Assembly (NCBI RefSeq): GCF_004342605.1
Contig: NZ_SLZL01000015.1
Span: forward strand, 1 to 64,000
DNA from: Caulobacter sp. BK020
GTDB taxonomy: Bacteria; Pseudomonadota; Alphaproteobacteria; Caulobacterales; Caulobacteraceae
Direction of reading: 5' to 3'
Length of the DNA stretch: 64,000 nt
A model generated the notes under the pieces. That model ran no database searches. It worked only from the letters and a program-made list of their open reading frames with translations, and was not told the DNA's origin. The position numbers and the translations under genes are program-made. This document shows, piece after piece, positions 51,044-59,198 of the stretch (its first letter is position 1; the number at the start of each line of letters is the position of its first letter).

Positions 51044-52201
51044 CTACCCCTCGAGCCCCGCCAGCCGCCGCCGCTCGGCGTCGGTCAGGAAGCTGGCGCC
51101 CTCCAGACGGGCCCACAGGGCGTCGCGCTCGGCCGACAGGGCCGGCACGGCTTCCAGGTCGCAGGCGATCCGCGCGCCCGGGAACTTCGGCGCCAGCCAG
51201 ACCGACAGGGCCCGCGCCGCCCGCTCGGCCAGCGGGACCACCGTGTGGCGCCAGAACGCGCCGTTGGCCTCGCGGTAGTTGGCGTAGGTCGCGTCACCGG
51301 GCACGCCCAGCAGCTGGGGCGGCACCCCGAAGGCCAGGGCGATCTCGCGCGCCGCGGCGTGCTTGCCTTCGATGAAGTCCATGTCAGCCGGGGTCAGCGA
51401 CATCGGCCGCCAGTCCAGGCCGCCCTCCAGCAGCAGCGGCCGGCCGGCGTTGGCGGTCCCGGCGTGGGCGTCGGAAAGCTCGGCCTTCAGCCGCTCGAAC
51501 TGCTCGGCCGAGAGCCGGTCGCCGGCCTCGCGGTTGGCGTAGACCAGGGCTCCCGACGGCCGGGCGCTGTTGTCGAGCAGGGCCTTGTTCCAGGCCCCCG
51601 AGGCGTTGTGCACGTCGATCGCGAAGGCCGCCGCCTCCAGCGGGCTGAAGCCGTAATGGTCGTCGGTCGGGTTGAACAGCTTCAGGTGCAGCACCGGCAG
51701 CCAGCCCGAGGCGTCGCGGCCGATCCGCGCCGTGCGGCCGGCGACCTGGTAGTCATAGGCCAGCGGCCAGCCGCGCGGCCCGGGGACCACGGTCATCCGG
51801 TCGGGTCGCAGCGCGTAGAGCTCGGTCGGAGCATTCTCTCCCCCTCCTTTGTCTTGGGCCGCCTCGATGTAGCCGTTCCCCGCCACCTGCAGGCAGCCGA
51901 AGAACGCCTCCATCAGGTCGGCCCCGCCCTGCTCGGGATTGGGGGCCTGCAGCAGCCGGCGCAGCGGATGGTCGTCGGCCCGCCGGCCTTCGACGAACAC
52001 GGCCAGCGGCACGGCCGCGGCGGCCTCGGCGATCATCCGCACGCAGCGATAGGCGATCGGGTTCTTGCCGAAGCCCTCGGACGCCAGGGCGGCGTAGTCC
52101 CGCGGCGTCCACTTGGGCCGCCCCGCCGTGGTCAGGGCGATCAGGCGCGCGGCCCGGGAGTCCTTGGCCTCCGGCGGGCGGCGGGGTTTGAACAGGGGCA
52201 T
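51044..52201 (-). CDS. GTA portal protein, HK97 family (gp3-like)
   Basis: 385 aa from the ATG at 52201. Portal signatures: GFGKNPIAYRCVRMIAEAAAAVPL, LMEAFFGCLQVAGNGYIE, FSPLEAAAFAIDVHNASGAWNKALLDNSARPSG, and GVPPQLLGVPGDATYANYREANGAFW. It forms the dodecameric DNA channel. Its upstream neighbour should be the terminase, but a DUF559 cassette is inserted between them. Confidence 0.95.
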   Translation of the reverse strand: MPLFKPRRPPEAKDSRAARLIALTTAGRPKWTPRDYAALASEGFGKNPIAYRCVRMIAEAAAAVPLAVFVEGRRADDHPLRRLLQAPNPEQGGADLMEAFFGCLQVAGNGYIEAAQDKGGGENAPTELYALRPDRMTVVPGPRGWPLAYDYQVAGRTARIGRDASGWLPVLHLKLFNPTDDHYGFSPLEAAAFAIDVHNASGAWNKALLDNSARPSGALVYANREAGDRLSAEQFERLKAELSDAHAGTANAGRPLLLEGGLDWRPMSLTPADMDFIEGKHAAAREIALAFGVPPQLLGVPGDATYANYREANGAFWRHTVVPLAERAARALSVWLAPKFPGARIACDLEAVPALSAERDALWARLEGASFLTDAERRRLAGLEG

Positions 52202-52257
52202 GTCGGCGCCTCGCGGTTGAGAACGAATAGGGAACATGTTAGGGTTGTCGGGGAAAG

Positions 52258-52357
52258 CCCCCTCAGTCGCTTCGCGACAGCTCCCCCAGAGGGGGAGCAT
52301 CCGCGCCGCGATAGATCCTCCCCCTCTGGGGGAGGTGGCCCGAAGGGCCGGAGGGGG
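52258..52357. repeat. B-family repeat (left arm of the DUF559 cassette)
   Basis: CCCCCTCAGTCG..CGACAGCTCCCCCAGAGGGGGAGCAT then GATCCTCCCCCTCTGGGGGAGG..GGCCGGAGGGGG. It is the inverse of the right arm, allowing for scattered differences. Confidence 0.88.
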
Positions 52358-52380
52358 CTCGCGGCGGTGGAGGCAATTTC

Positions 52381-52785
52381 ATGGACGCGCCACGGCGCAC
52401 ACGAAACTTCGCCAGGCAGCTGCGACGCGAGATGTCGCTGCCCGAAGTCCTGCTGTGGCTGGGCCTGAAAGTCCGACGACTCGAAGGCCTGCATTTCCGC
52501 AAGCAGCATCCGATCGGGCCCTACGTGCTCGACTTCTACTGCGACGAAGTGAAACTGGCTGTCGAGGTGGACGGCGGAGGTCATGCCTCCGGCGACCGGC
52601 CTTGGCTGGATGCTGTTCGCGACGACTGGATGGCGCGACAGGGAATCAGAACCTTGCGGATTCCGGCGGTCGAGGTTCTGGAATGCGTCGACGGCGCGCT
52701 TTCGACGATCCTTTCGGAAGCGCGGCGCGGACCCCCTCCGACCCTCCGGGCCACCTCCCCCAGAGGGGGAGGATCTACGCCATGA
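52381..52785 (+). CDS. DUF559 (Vsr-like endonuclease fold) protein
   Basis: 134 aa, GGAGG before the ATG. DUF559 core: ARQLRREMSLPEVLLWLGLK, FRKQHPIGPYVLDFYCDEVKLAVEVDGGGHA (Asp and Glu of the PD-(D/E)XK-like site), RDDWMARQGIRTLRIPAVEVL. Homologous to the Vsr mismatch-nuclease fold, but activity is unproven. Residues about 118-134 (RATSPRGGGSTP tail) are encoded by the right repeat arm. It lies on the strand opposite to the GTA genes. Confidence 0.92.
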   Translation: MDAPRRTRNFARQLRREMSLPEVLLWLGLKVRRLEGLHFRKQHPIGPYVLDFYCDEVKLAVEVDGGGHASGDRPWLDAVRDDWMARQGIRTLRIPAVEVLECVDGALSTILSEARRGPPPTLRATSPRGGGSTP

Positions 52786-52833
52786 TAGATGCTCCCCCGC
52801 TGGGGGAGCTGTCGGCGAAGCCGACTGAGGGGG
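52732..52833. repeat. B-family repeat (right arm of the DUF559 cassette)
   Basis: CCCCCTCCGACCCTCCGGGCCACCTCCCCCAG... to ...GTCGGCGAAGCCGACTGAGGGGG. Same orientation as the copy inside msrQ; inverse of the left arm. Confidence 0.88.
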
Positions 52834-52843
52834 CCTTCCCCCC

Positions 52844-54172
52844 TTACAACACCCTCAGCCTCGGCCTTCTCCCCACCCCCAGCATCAGCTCGCTGACGGC
52901 CCAGACCAGGGCGTCGGCGCGGTCGGGGCTGTGGTCCAGGTCGCCCGAGCCCAGGGCCATCAGTTCCTCCTCCAGGGCCGGGAAGGCTCCGCAGTGGACC
53001 ACGCGGCCCTGCTCGTACAGCGCCGCCACCGGCTCGGCCCGGGCCCGCTTGCCGAGCGAGGCCTTGACCAGCTTGACCGCGCACGGCGGGCCGGCCTGGG
53101 CCAGGACGGCGCGGACCATGTCGCCGCCCTGGTTGGCCTCGGCCACCAGGGCGTCGGCGTTCCAGCGCGCGGCGGCCTCGACCGCCCGGCGGGCCCAGCC
53201 GTTCGGCGACAGGCCCCGCGCGGTGCGGTCTTCGAGCACGAAGGCCCTGCCGTCGTGACGCCCGCAGACCACGATCCCGCAGGCGTCGCCGCCCGCCGTG
53301 GCCGGCGGGTCGACGGCCACGACCACGCGCTCGAAGGCGGCCGGCGGCGCGCCCCGGCAGCGGGCCAGGTCCTCGGCCCGGAACAGCCCGCCCTCGCCCT
53401 CGACGATCAGGCCGTCCAGCTCCTGGGCGGCCAGGCGGGTGCCGCCGTAGAGGCCCTGCAGGGTCGACAGGAAGGCCGGGGCCAGGTGGTCGGCGTTGGC
53501 GTGGGTCGGCGCGCGGGTGTTGGCCGTGCCCGGTTCGGCGATCAGGTTGCGCAGGGCGCGGATCGGCCGGGGCGTGGTGGTGACCACCAGGCGCGGATCG
53601 GTCCCCAGGCGCAGGCCGAAACGCAGCATGGCCAGGGTCTCGGCCGGCCGGGGCCAGGCGCAGAACTCGTCGGCCCAGGCGGCGTGGAACTGCGGCCCGC
53701 GCAAGGCGTCGGGATCCTCAGCCGAGAAGGCGTAGGCGACAGCGCCGTTGGGGAACAGCAGTCGCTTGCGAGTGGCTTCCCAGCGTGGACGGGCCCCGAC
53801 CGGATAGAGACTCTTGAGACCGGAAGGTCCCTCGATCATCACCTCGCGCACGTCGTGGAAGGTGGGGCCGACCAAGGCCAGGGCGTCACCCCGCCGAGCC
53901 TGTTCCTTGATCCAGGCCGCGCCGGCGAAGGTCTTGCCGGCTCCACGGCCGCCCAGGAACAGCCAGGTCGTCCAGGACTCAGACGGGGGACGCTGATGCT
54001 CCGCCCTTGGTTTCCAGGCCGCTCGGCAGCGCTCGATCCGCTGGTACGCCGCCGCGCCCAACCATTTGCTTAGATTCTCGGGCGGTTCGAGCAGCATCCA
54101 GTCGGCGTCGGATGTCGGCGTGAATTTCGCCCATCCGCTCGGGGGTTCGGCCAGAGTCGTCATCCATCTCAA
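52844..54172 (-). CDS. GTA large terminase (gp2-like)
   Basis: 442 aa. ATPase Walker A GGRGAGKT (74-81) and Walker B AAWADEF (Asp168, Glu169), then a C-terminal nuclease domain with VAVDPPATAGGDACGI and ALVAEANQGGDMV and a final DHSPDRADALVWAV. It packages host DNA by headful. The start may be the second Met (54163). The N-terminal 65 codons overlap the gp1-like gene in another frame. Catalytic motifs look intact. Confidence 0.95.
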   Translation of the reverse strand: MRWMTTLAEPPSGWAKFTPTSDADWMLLEPPENLSKWLGAAAYQRIERCRAAWKPRAEHQRPPSESWTTWLFLGGRGAGKTFAGAAWIKEQARRGDALALVGPTFHDVREVMIEGPSGLKSLYPVGARPRWEATRKRLLFPNGAVAYAFSAEDPDALRGPQFHAAWADEFCAWPRPAETLAMLRFGLRLGTDPRLVVTTTPRPIRALRNLIAEPGTANTRAPTHANADHLAPAFLSTLQGLYGGTRLAAQELDGLIVEGEGGLFRAEDLARCRGAPPAAFERVVVAVDPPATAGGDACGIVVCGRHDGRAFVLEDRTARGLSPNGWARRAVEAAARWNADALVAEANQGGDMVRAVLAQAGPPCAVKLVKASLGKRARAEPVAALYEQGRVVHCGAFPALEEELMALGSGDLDHSPDRADALVWAVSELMLGVGRRPRLRVL

Positions 54173-54473
54173 TCTCCTCGTTGGACGCGCCCTTGACCGC
54201 GACGGAGCCCAGCACGGCCGTCTTGGTCTTGATGGGAGCTGTCGCGGCGGTGTTCAGGGCGTCGAGATCGGCCAGCAGTTTGCGGCCGTCCGCGAGAAGG
54301 GCGCCGATACCGCGGCCGGCCTTGGCGGCTTCGGCGATCAGCTTCATGCCGTCTATGTTGGCCAGATCGTCGCGCTTGACGATCTGATCGACGGTGGCGG
54401 CGTGCTTCCTGGCCAACGCCTGGGCGGTCCGGAGCAACTGCGCCTCGGCGCCGATATCTTCGTCCTGGGTCAT
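53979..54473 (-). CDS. GTA gp1-like small terminase/DNA-packaging protein, overlapping terminase
   Basis: 164 aa from the ATG at 54473 (the open frame extends to 54662). The N-terminal half is helical (DIGAEAQLLRTAQALARKHAATVDQIVKRD) and is in the position of RcGTA gp1, the small terminase. The C-terminal part from about residue 101 shares about 194 nt with the terminase gene in another frame. Assignment rests mainly on position and helical content. Confidence 0.6.
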   Translation of the reverse strand: MTQDEDIGAEAQLLRTAQALARKHAATVDQIVKRDDLANIDGMKLIAEAAKAGRGIGALLADGRKLLADLDALNTAATAPIKTKTAVLGSVAVKGASNEEIEMDDDSGRTPERMGEIHADIRRRLDAARTARESKQMVGRGGVPADRALPSGLETKGGASASPV

Positions 54474-54743
54474 GTCGCTTCCGCTTCTCCCGGCCATGGC
54501 ACAAAGATACGGGAGCAGCGGGCGCCGCTGATAACTTAGGTCGAGAAAGTTTAGAGCGTTGATTTCGTTGGCGTTGAGTCGCTGAACGCCGAGGATGGAC
54601 GGCGCTGTATCCCCGCCAAGGGCTCTGGCGGGCCGCCTGGCGGCGGCGTTGGACCCATCCATCTCCGGCGTGCCGGGCGCAGGGTCCGAGTGAACGGCCG
54701 AAAAAGGAAGCGCGTGCTCGCTAGCCGCCCGCCGGCCTGGCGA

Positions 54744-54897
54744 GGCCGCGCCTTAAAACCTTGTAGGCGAGCCTGCTCTGGCGTCTGGCCGTGTCAAGGA
54801 CGACGCGCCGCGTCGCCGCGACGCGGCCGGCCGGAGGCCGGTCCTTGATACGGCTAGACGCCAGAGCTCCGATCCACCAAGGCTTTAAGGCACGGCC
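54744..54897. repeat. Long imperfect palindrome, about 57-bp arms
   Basis: GGCCGCGCCTTAAAACCTTG...TCTGGCGTCTGGCCGTGTCAAGGAC (54744-54801) pairs with GTCCTTGATACGGCTAGACGCCAGAG...TTTAAGGCACGGCC (54841-54897), around a loop that itself contains GACGCG/CGCGTC hairpins. It may be a non-coding RNA, a MITE-like element or a strong terminator. Confidence 0.8.
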
Positions 54898-54971
54898 CCA
54901 TCCAGGGCGGATGCGGGCTTGCGCCAAGCGGATGTTTTGAGAGTCTGCGATGGGTGGTCGGCGGACGTGTC

Positions 54972-55076
54972 GTGCGTCCTTCGAGGCCCGCTGCGCGGGC
55001 GCCTCAGGATGAGGAATTCAGTAGAGATCACCTCATCCTGAGGTGCGCGCTCCTGAGCGCGCCTCGAAGGACGCAC
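54972..55076. repeat. F-family palindrome, about 42-bp arms
   Basis: GTGCGTCCTTCGAGGCCCGC..GCCTCAGGATGAGG is mirrored by CCTCATCCTGAGGTGCGCGC..GCGCCTCGAAGGACGCAC, each arm holding its own GC hairpin, around a 20-bp centre. Resembles BIME-like interspersed elements. Confidence 0.88.
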
Positions 55077-55221
55077 AGAGTCCGCCACGGGTCGAGATTC
55101 GTCATGAGCATCCTACCGGCAAGCGGACGCCCAAATCGTCATCGCCAGCGCCTGTCGGGTCCGGTAGGCGCAAGGCTCGGGGCGGCAGTGGAAAGAAACT
55201 AGCCAAGCCCGCCCTCGCCCC

Positions 55222-55786
55222 TCACTCCGCGATCGACCGGATCACCCGGGCCGGGTTCCCGCCGACCAGGGTGTCGGCCGGGACGTCGCGGGTGACCACC
55301 GACCCCGCCGCGACGACCGAATTCTCGCCGATGGTGACGCCGCCGAGGATGATCGCCCCGGCCGCGATCCAGACATTGCGTTCGATCACGATGGGCCGGA
55401 CGACGACGCCGTCGCGCCGGCGGGAGGGCTCGACCGGGTGGCCCGAGGTGATCAGGCTGACGTTCGGCCCGATCATCACCTCGTCGCCGATGTCGATCCC
55501 GCCCAGGTCGTAGAAGGTGCAGTTCTGGTTGACGAAGACCTTGCGCCCGACCCGGATATTGGCCCCGCTCTCGGTGTAGAACGGCGGGATCAGCGCGAAG
55601 TCGGCGTCCACCGGCCGGCCGGTCAGCTCGGCGAACAGGGCGCGGACCTGGTCGGCGTCGTCATAGGCCAGGCGGTTGAGGGCGGCGGTCAGGGCCATGG
55701 CCCGCCGGACGCCGGCCGCCGGCCGCCATGGCCGCCGAGTCCGGGGTCCGCCGGGCGATCAGCCGGCTGCGGTCGTCATGGGCCAT
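55222..55786 (-). pseudogene. Maltose/galactoside O-acetyltransferase (Maa/NodL-like), frameshifted
   Basis: The intact 158-aa ORF (55222-55698) contains the left-handed beta-helix acetyltransferase domain: FYTESGANIRVGRKVFVNQNC, ISDGHPV-like LITSGHPVEPSRR (catalytic His), and VWIAAGAIILGGVTIGENSVVAAGSVV. The normal N-terminal segment is in another frame: an ATG at 55786 with AAGGA upstream starts MAHDDRSRLIARRTPDSAAMAAGGRR. A one-base insertion in the GC-rich run near 55700-55725 would restore one 188-aa protein. A sequencing error is possible. Confidence 0.65.
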
Positions 55787-55946
55787 GAGGTCTTCCTTAG
55801 GGCGCGCCAGGACAAGCGTCCGGCCGCCCGACCAAGCCGGGATTCGGCGCGCCCCGCCATGGCCCGGACGAAAAACCGCCGCCGGCTGTCGGGCCGCGCC
55901 CTGGCCGGCCGTCCTTGGCTCGACACCCGCCGCAACGGAGAATTCC

Positions 55947-56174
55947 ATGTCCTTCCAGGCCTATCTCGACACCATCCAGGCCAGGACCGGCCTCGACGCC
56001 CAGGCCCTGGCGGCGGCGGCCGACGCCGCTGGCCTGTCCGAGGGCGGCCAGCTCAAGCCTGGGATCAAGGCCGGCCAGGTCGTGGACTGGGGCAAGGGCG
56101 CGCTGGGCCTGGGCCACGGCCACGCCATGGCCATCTACGCCCTGCTGTCGGGAAAGCGGAAACCGGGGGACTGA
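55947..56174 (+). CDS. DUF4287-domain small protein
   Basis: 75 aa. SFQAYLDTIQARTGLDAQALAAAADAAGL, LKPGIKAGQVVDWGKGALGLGHGHAMAIYALL fits the DUF4287 family almost end to end. Cytosolic. Function unknown. The start follows a GGAG tract. Confidence 0.88.
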   Translation: MSFQAYLDTIQARTGLDAQALAAAADAAGLSEGGQLKPGIKAGQVVDWGKGALGLGHGHAMAIYALLSGKRKPGD

Positions 56175-56215
56175 GCGGCCCCGAACAAGGAACCCGCCCT
56201 GAAACGGGACGCGCC

Positions 56216-56701
56216 TCAGTCCTCCGGGTCGTAGGCTAGATCGCCCTTGTCGGCCATCAGGTCGGTGGCCACGAAGTCCAGGGCGTCCTCGGGATCCTCG
56301 AAGGCCAGCTCCGAGACCGTCTGGTCGCGGACCGAGATCCCCGCCTTGTGGGTGCTGTCCGGGTCGCCGGTGACCAGCGGATGCCAGTCGGGCAAGGTCT
56401 TGCCCTCGTGCAGCCGACGGTAGGCGCAGGACGGCGGCATCCACTCCAGGGTCTCGATGTTGTGCGGCGTCAGCTTGATGCAGTCGGGCACGGTCTTGCG
56501 GCGATTGGGATAGTCCTTGCAGCTGCAGCGGTGCTCGTCGAACAGTTGGCAGTGCACGCGGGTGGGGATGATCTCGCCGGTGTCCTCGTCCTCGAAGCGG
56601 ACCAGGCAGCACAGGCCGCAGCCGTCGCAGAGACTTTCCCACTCGGGGACCGTCATCTGGTGCAGGGACTTCGTCTCCCAGAAAGGTTTGTGCGCCATCA
56701 T
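56216..56701 (-). CDS. YcgN/UPF0260-family cysteine-cluster protein
   Basis: 161 aa. CDGCGLCC (about residues 25-32), CSCKDYPNR, and the later Cys of VPDCIKL and PPSCAYRRL form the zinc/iron-cluster-like cysteine set of the family. Full length. Function unresolved. It is divergent from the penicillin-binding protein gene. Confidence 0.92.
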   Translation of the reverse strand: MMAHKPFWETKSLHQMTVPEWESLCDGCGLCCLVRFEDEDTGEIIPTRVHCQLFDEHRCSCKDYPNRRKTVPDCIKLTPHNIETLEWMPPSCAYRRLHEGKTLPDWHPLVTGDPDSTHKAGISVRDQTVSELAFEDPEDALDFVATDLMADKGDLAYDPED

Positions 56702-56780
56702 CGCGGCGTCCTAAACCCAATTCGCCCCCGCGACAAACGGGTGAAGGCCAGGACGACCCAAAGCGGACCATAGGACGCAC

Positions 56781-58913
56781 GTGAACGACTGGACGCTCCC
56801 GCCTTACCGGTTCGACGACGACAAGCCGGCGCCCCCGCCGGCCGCGCCGCCGGTGTTCGGCTCGGCGCCGCCCACGCCCCCGCCCGAGGAACCGTTCCGC
56901 GCCGACCTCGAGCACGCCAAGGCCAAGGCCCGCGCCCGGCGGGGCCGCTGGGTCTGGATCGCCGCCCTGGCGGTGCTGATGGCCCCGGTGGTCGGCGGCG
57001 CGGCCGGGGCCGGCTTCGTCTGGTGGAAGTACCTGCGCGACACCCCGACCCTGCCCTCGCGCGAGGCGCTGTTCGCGGTCAACCGCGCGCCCGGCGTGCG
57101 GTTCGAGGACCGCAGCGGCCAGGTGATCGCCAGCCGCGGCCCGCGCTACGGCCAGCGCATCGGCCTGGCCGGCCTGCCCAACTACGTGCCGCTGGCCTTC
57201 CTGGCCGCCGAGGACAAGCGGTTCTACCAGCACGGGGCCATCGACCCCTACGGCATCGCCCGCGCGGCCTGGGTCAACCACAAGGCCGGCCGCACCGTCC
57301 AGGGCGCCTCGACCCTGTCCCAGCAGCTGGCCAAAGGCCTGTTCCTGACGCCCGACCGCACGGTCAAGCGCAAGCTGCAGGAGATGCTGATGGCCTGGCG
57401 GCTGGAGCGGGTCCTGAGCAAGGACGAGGTGCTGGAGCTGTATCTGAACCGGGTGTTCTTTGGGGCCAACACCTTCGGGGTGGACGGGGCCTCGCGCACC
57501 TATTTCGGCAAGCCGGCCAGCCAGCTGAGCCTGTCGGAGGCCGCCCTGCTGGCCAGCCTGCCCAAGGCCCCCTCGCGCCTGGCCCTGACCCGCGACATGG
57601 GCGCGGCCCTGACCCGCTCGCGCCTGGTCCTGGCCAACATGCGCCAGGAGGGCTGGATCACCGCCGAGCAGGAGCGCCAGGCCCTGGAAGACACCCCCAG
57701 GCTCTCGCCGCTGACCGTGGCCGACGAGGGCGACTACGGCTGGGTGCTGGACTACGCCACCGCCGAGGCCGTGCGCATCGCCGGCCAGAACGCCCCGGAC
57801 CTGGTGGTGCGCCTGACCATCGACTCGCGCCTGCAGCACGTGGGCGCCGAGACCGTCCGCCAGGCCATCGCGGTCGGCGGCGCGAACGCCGGGGCCGGCC
57901 AGGCGGCCCTGCTGTCGCTGGCGGCCGACGGGGCCGTGCGGGCCATGGTCGGCGGGACCGACTATGTCGAGAGCCCGTTCAACCGGGCCGTCCAGGCCCG
58001 CCGCCAGCCGGGCTCGACGTTCAAGCCGTTCGTCTACGCCGCCGCCCTGGAGAAGGGCGTGCTGCCCACCGACATCCGCGTCGACGGCCCGGTTCGGTTC
58101 GGCGCCTGGAAGCCCGAGAACTACGGCGGCGGCTATCGCGGGCCGATGACGGTGCAGGACGCCCTGGTCAATTCGATCAACACCATCGCCGTCAAGCTGG
58201 CCCAGGAGGCCGGCGGACCGGCGATCGGCGACCTGGCGCGCCGGTTCGGGATCACCAGCCTGCCGCCCAATCCCGACCTGTCGGTGGCGCTGGGGGCCTA
58301 TGAGGTCAACCTGCTGCAGCTGACGTCGGGCTTCCAGGTGTTCCAGCAGGGGGGCCTGCGCCTGGAGCCCTATGTGATCGAGAGCATCGCCACCCAGGAC
58401 GGCCGGCCGATCTTCGCCCATTCCGCCCCGGCGGTCCCGGCCAGCGTCTACGACATCAGCAAGGCCAGCATGATGGTCAAGATGATGAAGAAGGTGGTCG
58501 AGGTCGGCACCGCCCGGCGGGCGGCGTTCGGCTGGCCGGCGGCGGGCAAGACCGGCACCAGCCAGAACTGGCGCGACGCCTGGTTCGTGGGCTTCACCCC
58601 CGACTACGTGACCGGCGTCTGGGTCGGCAACGACGACGACCGGCCGATGAACAAGGTGGTCGGCGGCGATATCCCGGCCAGCATCTGGCGGCGCTACATG
58701 CTGGCCGCCCACGAGGGCCTGGCGGTGCGCGACTTCCCCTGGCTGCTGGCCGACCCGGCGCCCCTGTCGGTCCCCGATCCCCGCAACGGCTTCTACGAGA
58801 CCCTGGCCGCCGAGTTCGCCCGCTCGGCCTCGGCCCTGGAACCGGTGACCCAGGCGGCCCCCGAGGCCGCCGCGCCGGACGCCACGCCCTCGCCGCAGCC
58901 GCTGCCCTACTAG
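56781..58913 (+). CDS. Class A penicillin-binding protein (PBP1-type)
   Basis: 710 aa. A Pro-rich cytoplasmic N-terminus, one membrane helix (about 57-82), a GT51 glycosyltransferase domain (catalytic Glu144 in AAEDKRFYQHG; STLSQQLAKGLFL) and a transpeptidase domain with SxxK at Ser412-Lys415 (PGSTFKPF), SIN (NSINTIAVK) and KTGTS. It polymerises and cross-links peptidoglycan in the periplasm. The C-terminus ends in a Pro/Ala tail. No OB insert is evident. Confidence 0.95.
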   Translation: MNDWTLPPYRFDDDKPAPPPAAPPVFGSAPPTPPPEEPFRADLEHAKAKARARRGRWVWIAALAVLMAPVVGGAAGAGFVWWKYLRDTPTLPSREALFAVNRAPGVRFEDRSGQVIASRGPRYGQRIGLAGLPNYVPLAFLAAEDKRFYQHGAIDPYGIARAAWVNHKAGRTVQGASTLSQQLAKGLFLTPDRTVKRKLQEMLMAWRLERVLSKDEVLELYLNRVFFGANTFGVDGASRTYFGKPASQLSLSEAALLASLPKAPSRLALTRDMGAALTRSRLVLANMRQEGWITAEQERQALEDTPRLSPLTVADEGDYGWVLDYATAEAVRIAGQNAPDLVVRLTIDSRLQHVGAETVRQAIAVGGANAGAGQAALLSLAADGAVRAMVGGTDYVESPFNRAVQARRQPGSTFKPFVYAAALEKGVLPTDIRVDGPVRFGAWKPENYGGGYRGPMTVQDALVNSINTIAVKLAQEAGGPAIGDLARRFGITSLPPNPDLSVALGAYEVNLLQLTSGFQVFQQGGLRLEPYVIESIATQDGRPIFAHSAPAVPASVYDISKASMMVKMMKKVVEVGTARRAAFGWPAAGKTGTSQNWRDAWFVGFTPDYVTGVWVGNDDDRPMNKVVGGDIPASIWRRYMLAAHEGLAVRDFPWLLADPAPLSVPDPRNGFYETLAAEFARSASALEPVTQAAPEAAAPDATPSPQPLPY

Positions 58914-58916
58914 GGC

Positions 58917-58960
58917 GCATTTTCCGACGAAATGGACACCGGTTCGTCGTCAGAAAACGC
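58917..58960. repeat. Short dyad repeat after the penicillin-binding protein gene
   Basis: GCATTTTCCGACGAA and TTCGTCGTCAGAAAACGC flank an 11-bp centre (ATGGACACCGG). Sequences of this type are widespread in alphaproteobacterial intergenic regions. It may act as a terminator or be a REP-like unit. Confidence 0.65.
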
Positions 58961-59069
58961 GTCAAAACAAACATCTAGAGCCCCGGCCTGACGCAGTCAG
59001 GTCGGGATTCTAGGCGGATCGACATTCGACCGGTCTGACGCTGACCGACTTTCGCGCCCACCTTTCAGC

Positions 59070-59198
59070 CGTCATTCCGGGCCTTGTGCCCGGAACCCCT
59101 CGCGCCGCCGCAGCTGCGGATGTGTGGCGCGCCGGCGCGCCAAAGCGCTTCACGTGCAAGCTGAACCAGGGGTTCCGGGCACAAGGCCCGGAATGACG
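59070..59198. repeat. E-family element (second copy)
   Basis: CGTCATTCCGGGCCTTGTGCC... to ...GGCACAAGGCCCGGAATGACG. Its interior (GTGTGGCGCGCCGGCGCGCC, GCTGAACCAGG) is homologous to the 17877-18005 copy, so these are members of one interspersed family. Confidence 0.85.

Larger units (their letters stand above)
52250..52841. mobile_element. DUF559 cassette with about 108-bp terminal inverted repeats
   Basis: Left B-family arm 52250-52357 and right arm 52734-52841 are inverted copies, extending into shared GGGGAARG ends, and enclose one gene (52381-52785). The structure splits the GTA portal and terminase genes. Transposition has not been shown for DUF559 cassettes; the inference rests on the arms and on insertion into a normally contiguous operon. 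Confidence 0.7.
54474..55221. other. 748-bp non-coding region upstream of the GTA cluster
   Basis: No convincing gene. The first 90 bp upstream of gp1 (to about 54565) are relatively AT-rich and include an AACTT-N11-AAGTT dyad near 54533-54553; this is the likely GTA promoter region. The remainder is dominated by two large palindromes (54744-54897 and 54972-55076). Confidence 0.6.

Noticed and set aside
43176-52833. CRISPR array suggested by repeated palindromes in the GTA region
   Set aside because: Copies are spaced by whole genes rather than short spacers, are 100 bp long and there are no cas genes.
39410-54473. An active prophage
   Set aside because: Gene order and families match GTA structural clusters; no integrase, repressor, replication or lysis module is present.
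54721-54927. A 68-aa minus-strand ORF in the long palindrome
   Set aside because: It lies entirely within the inverted repeat; its reading frame is explained by the repeat's composition.
55797-58712. A 971-residue minus-strand open frame across the penicillin-binding protein
   Set aside because: The plus-strand gene has all catalytic motifs; the antisense frame has none.
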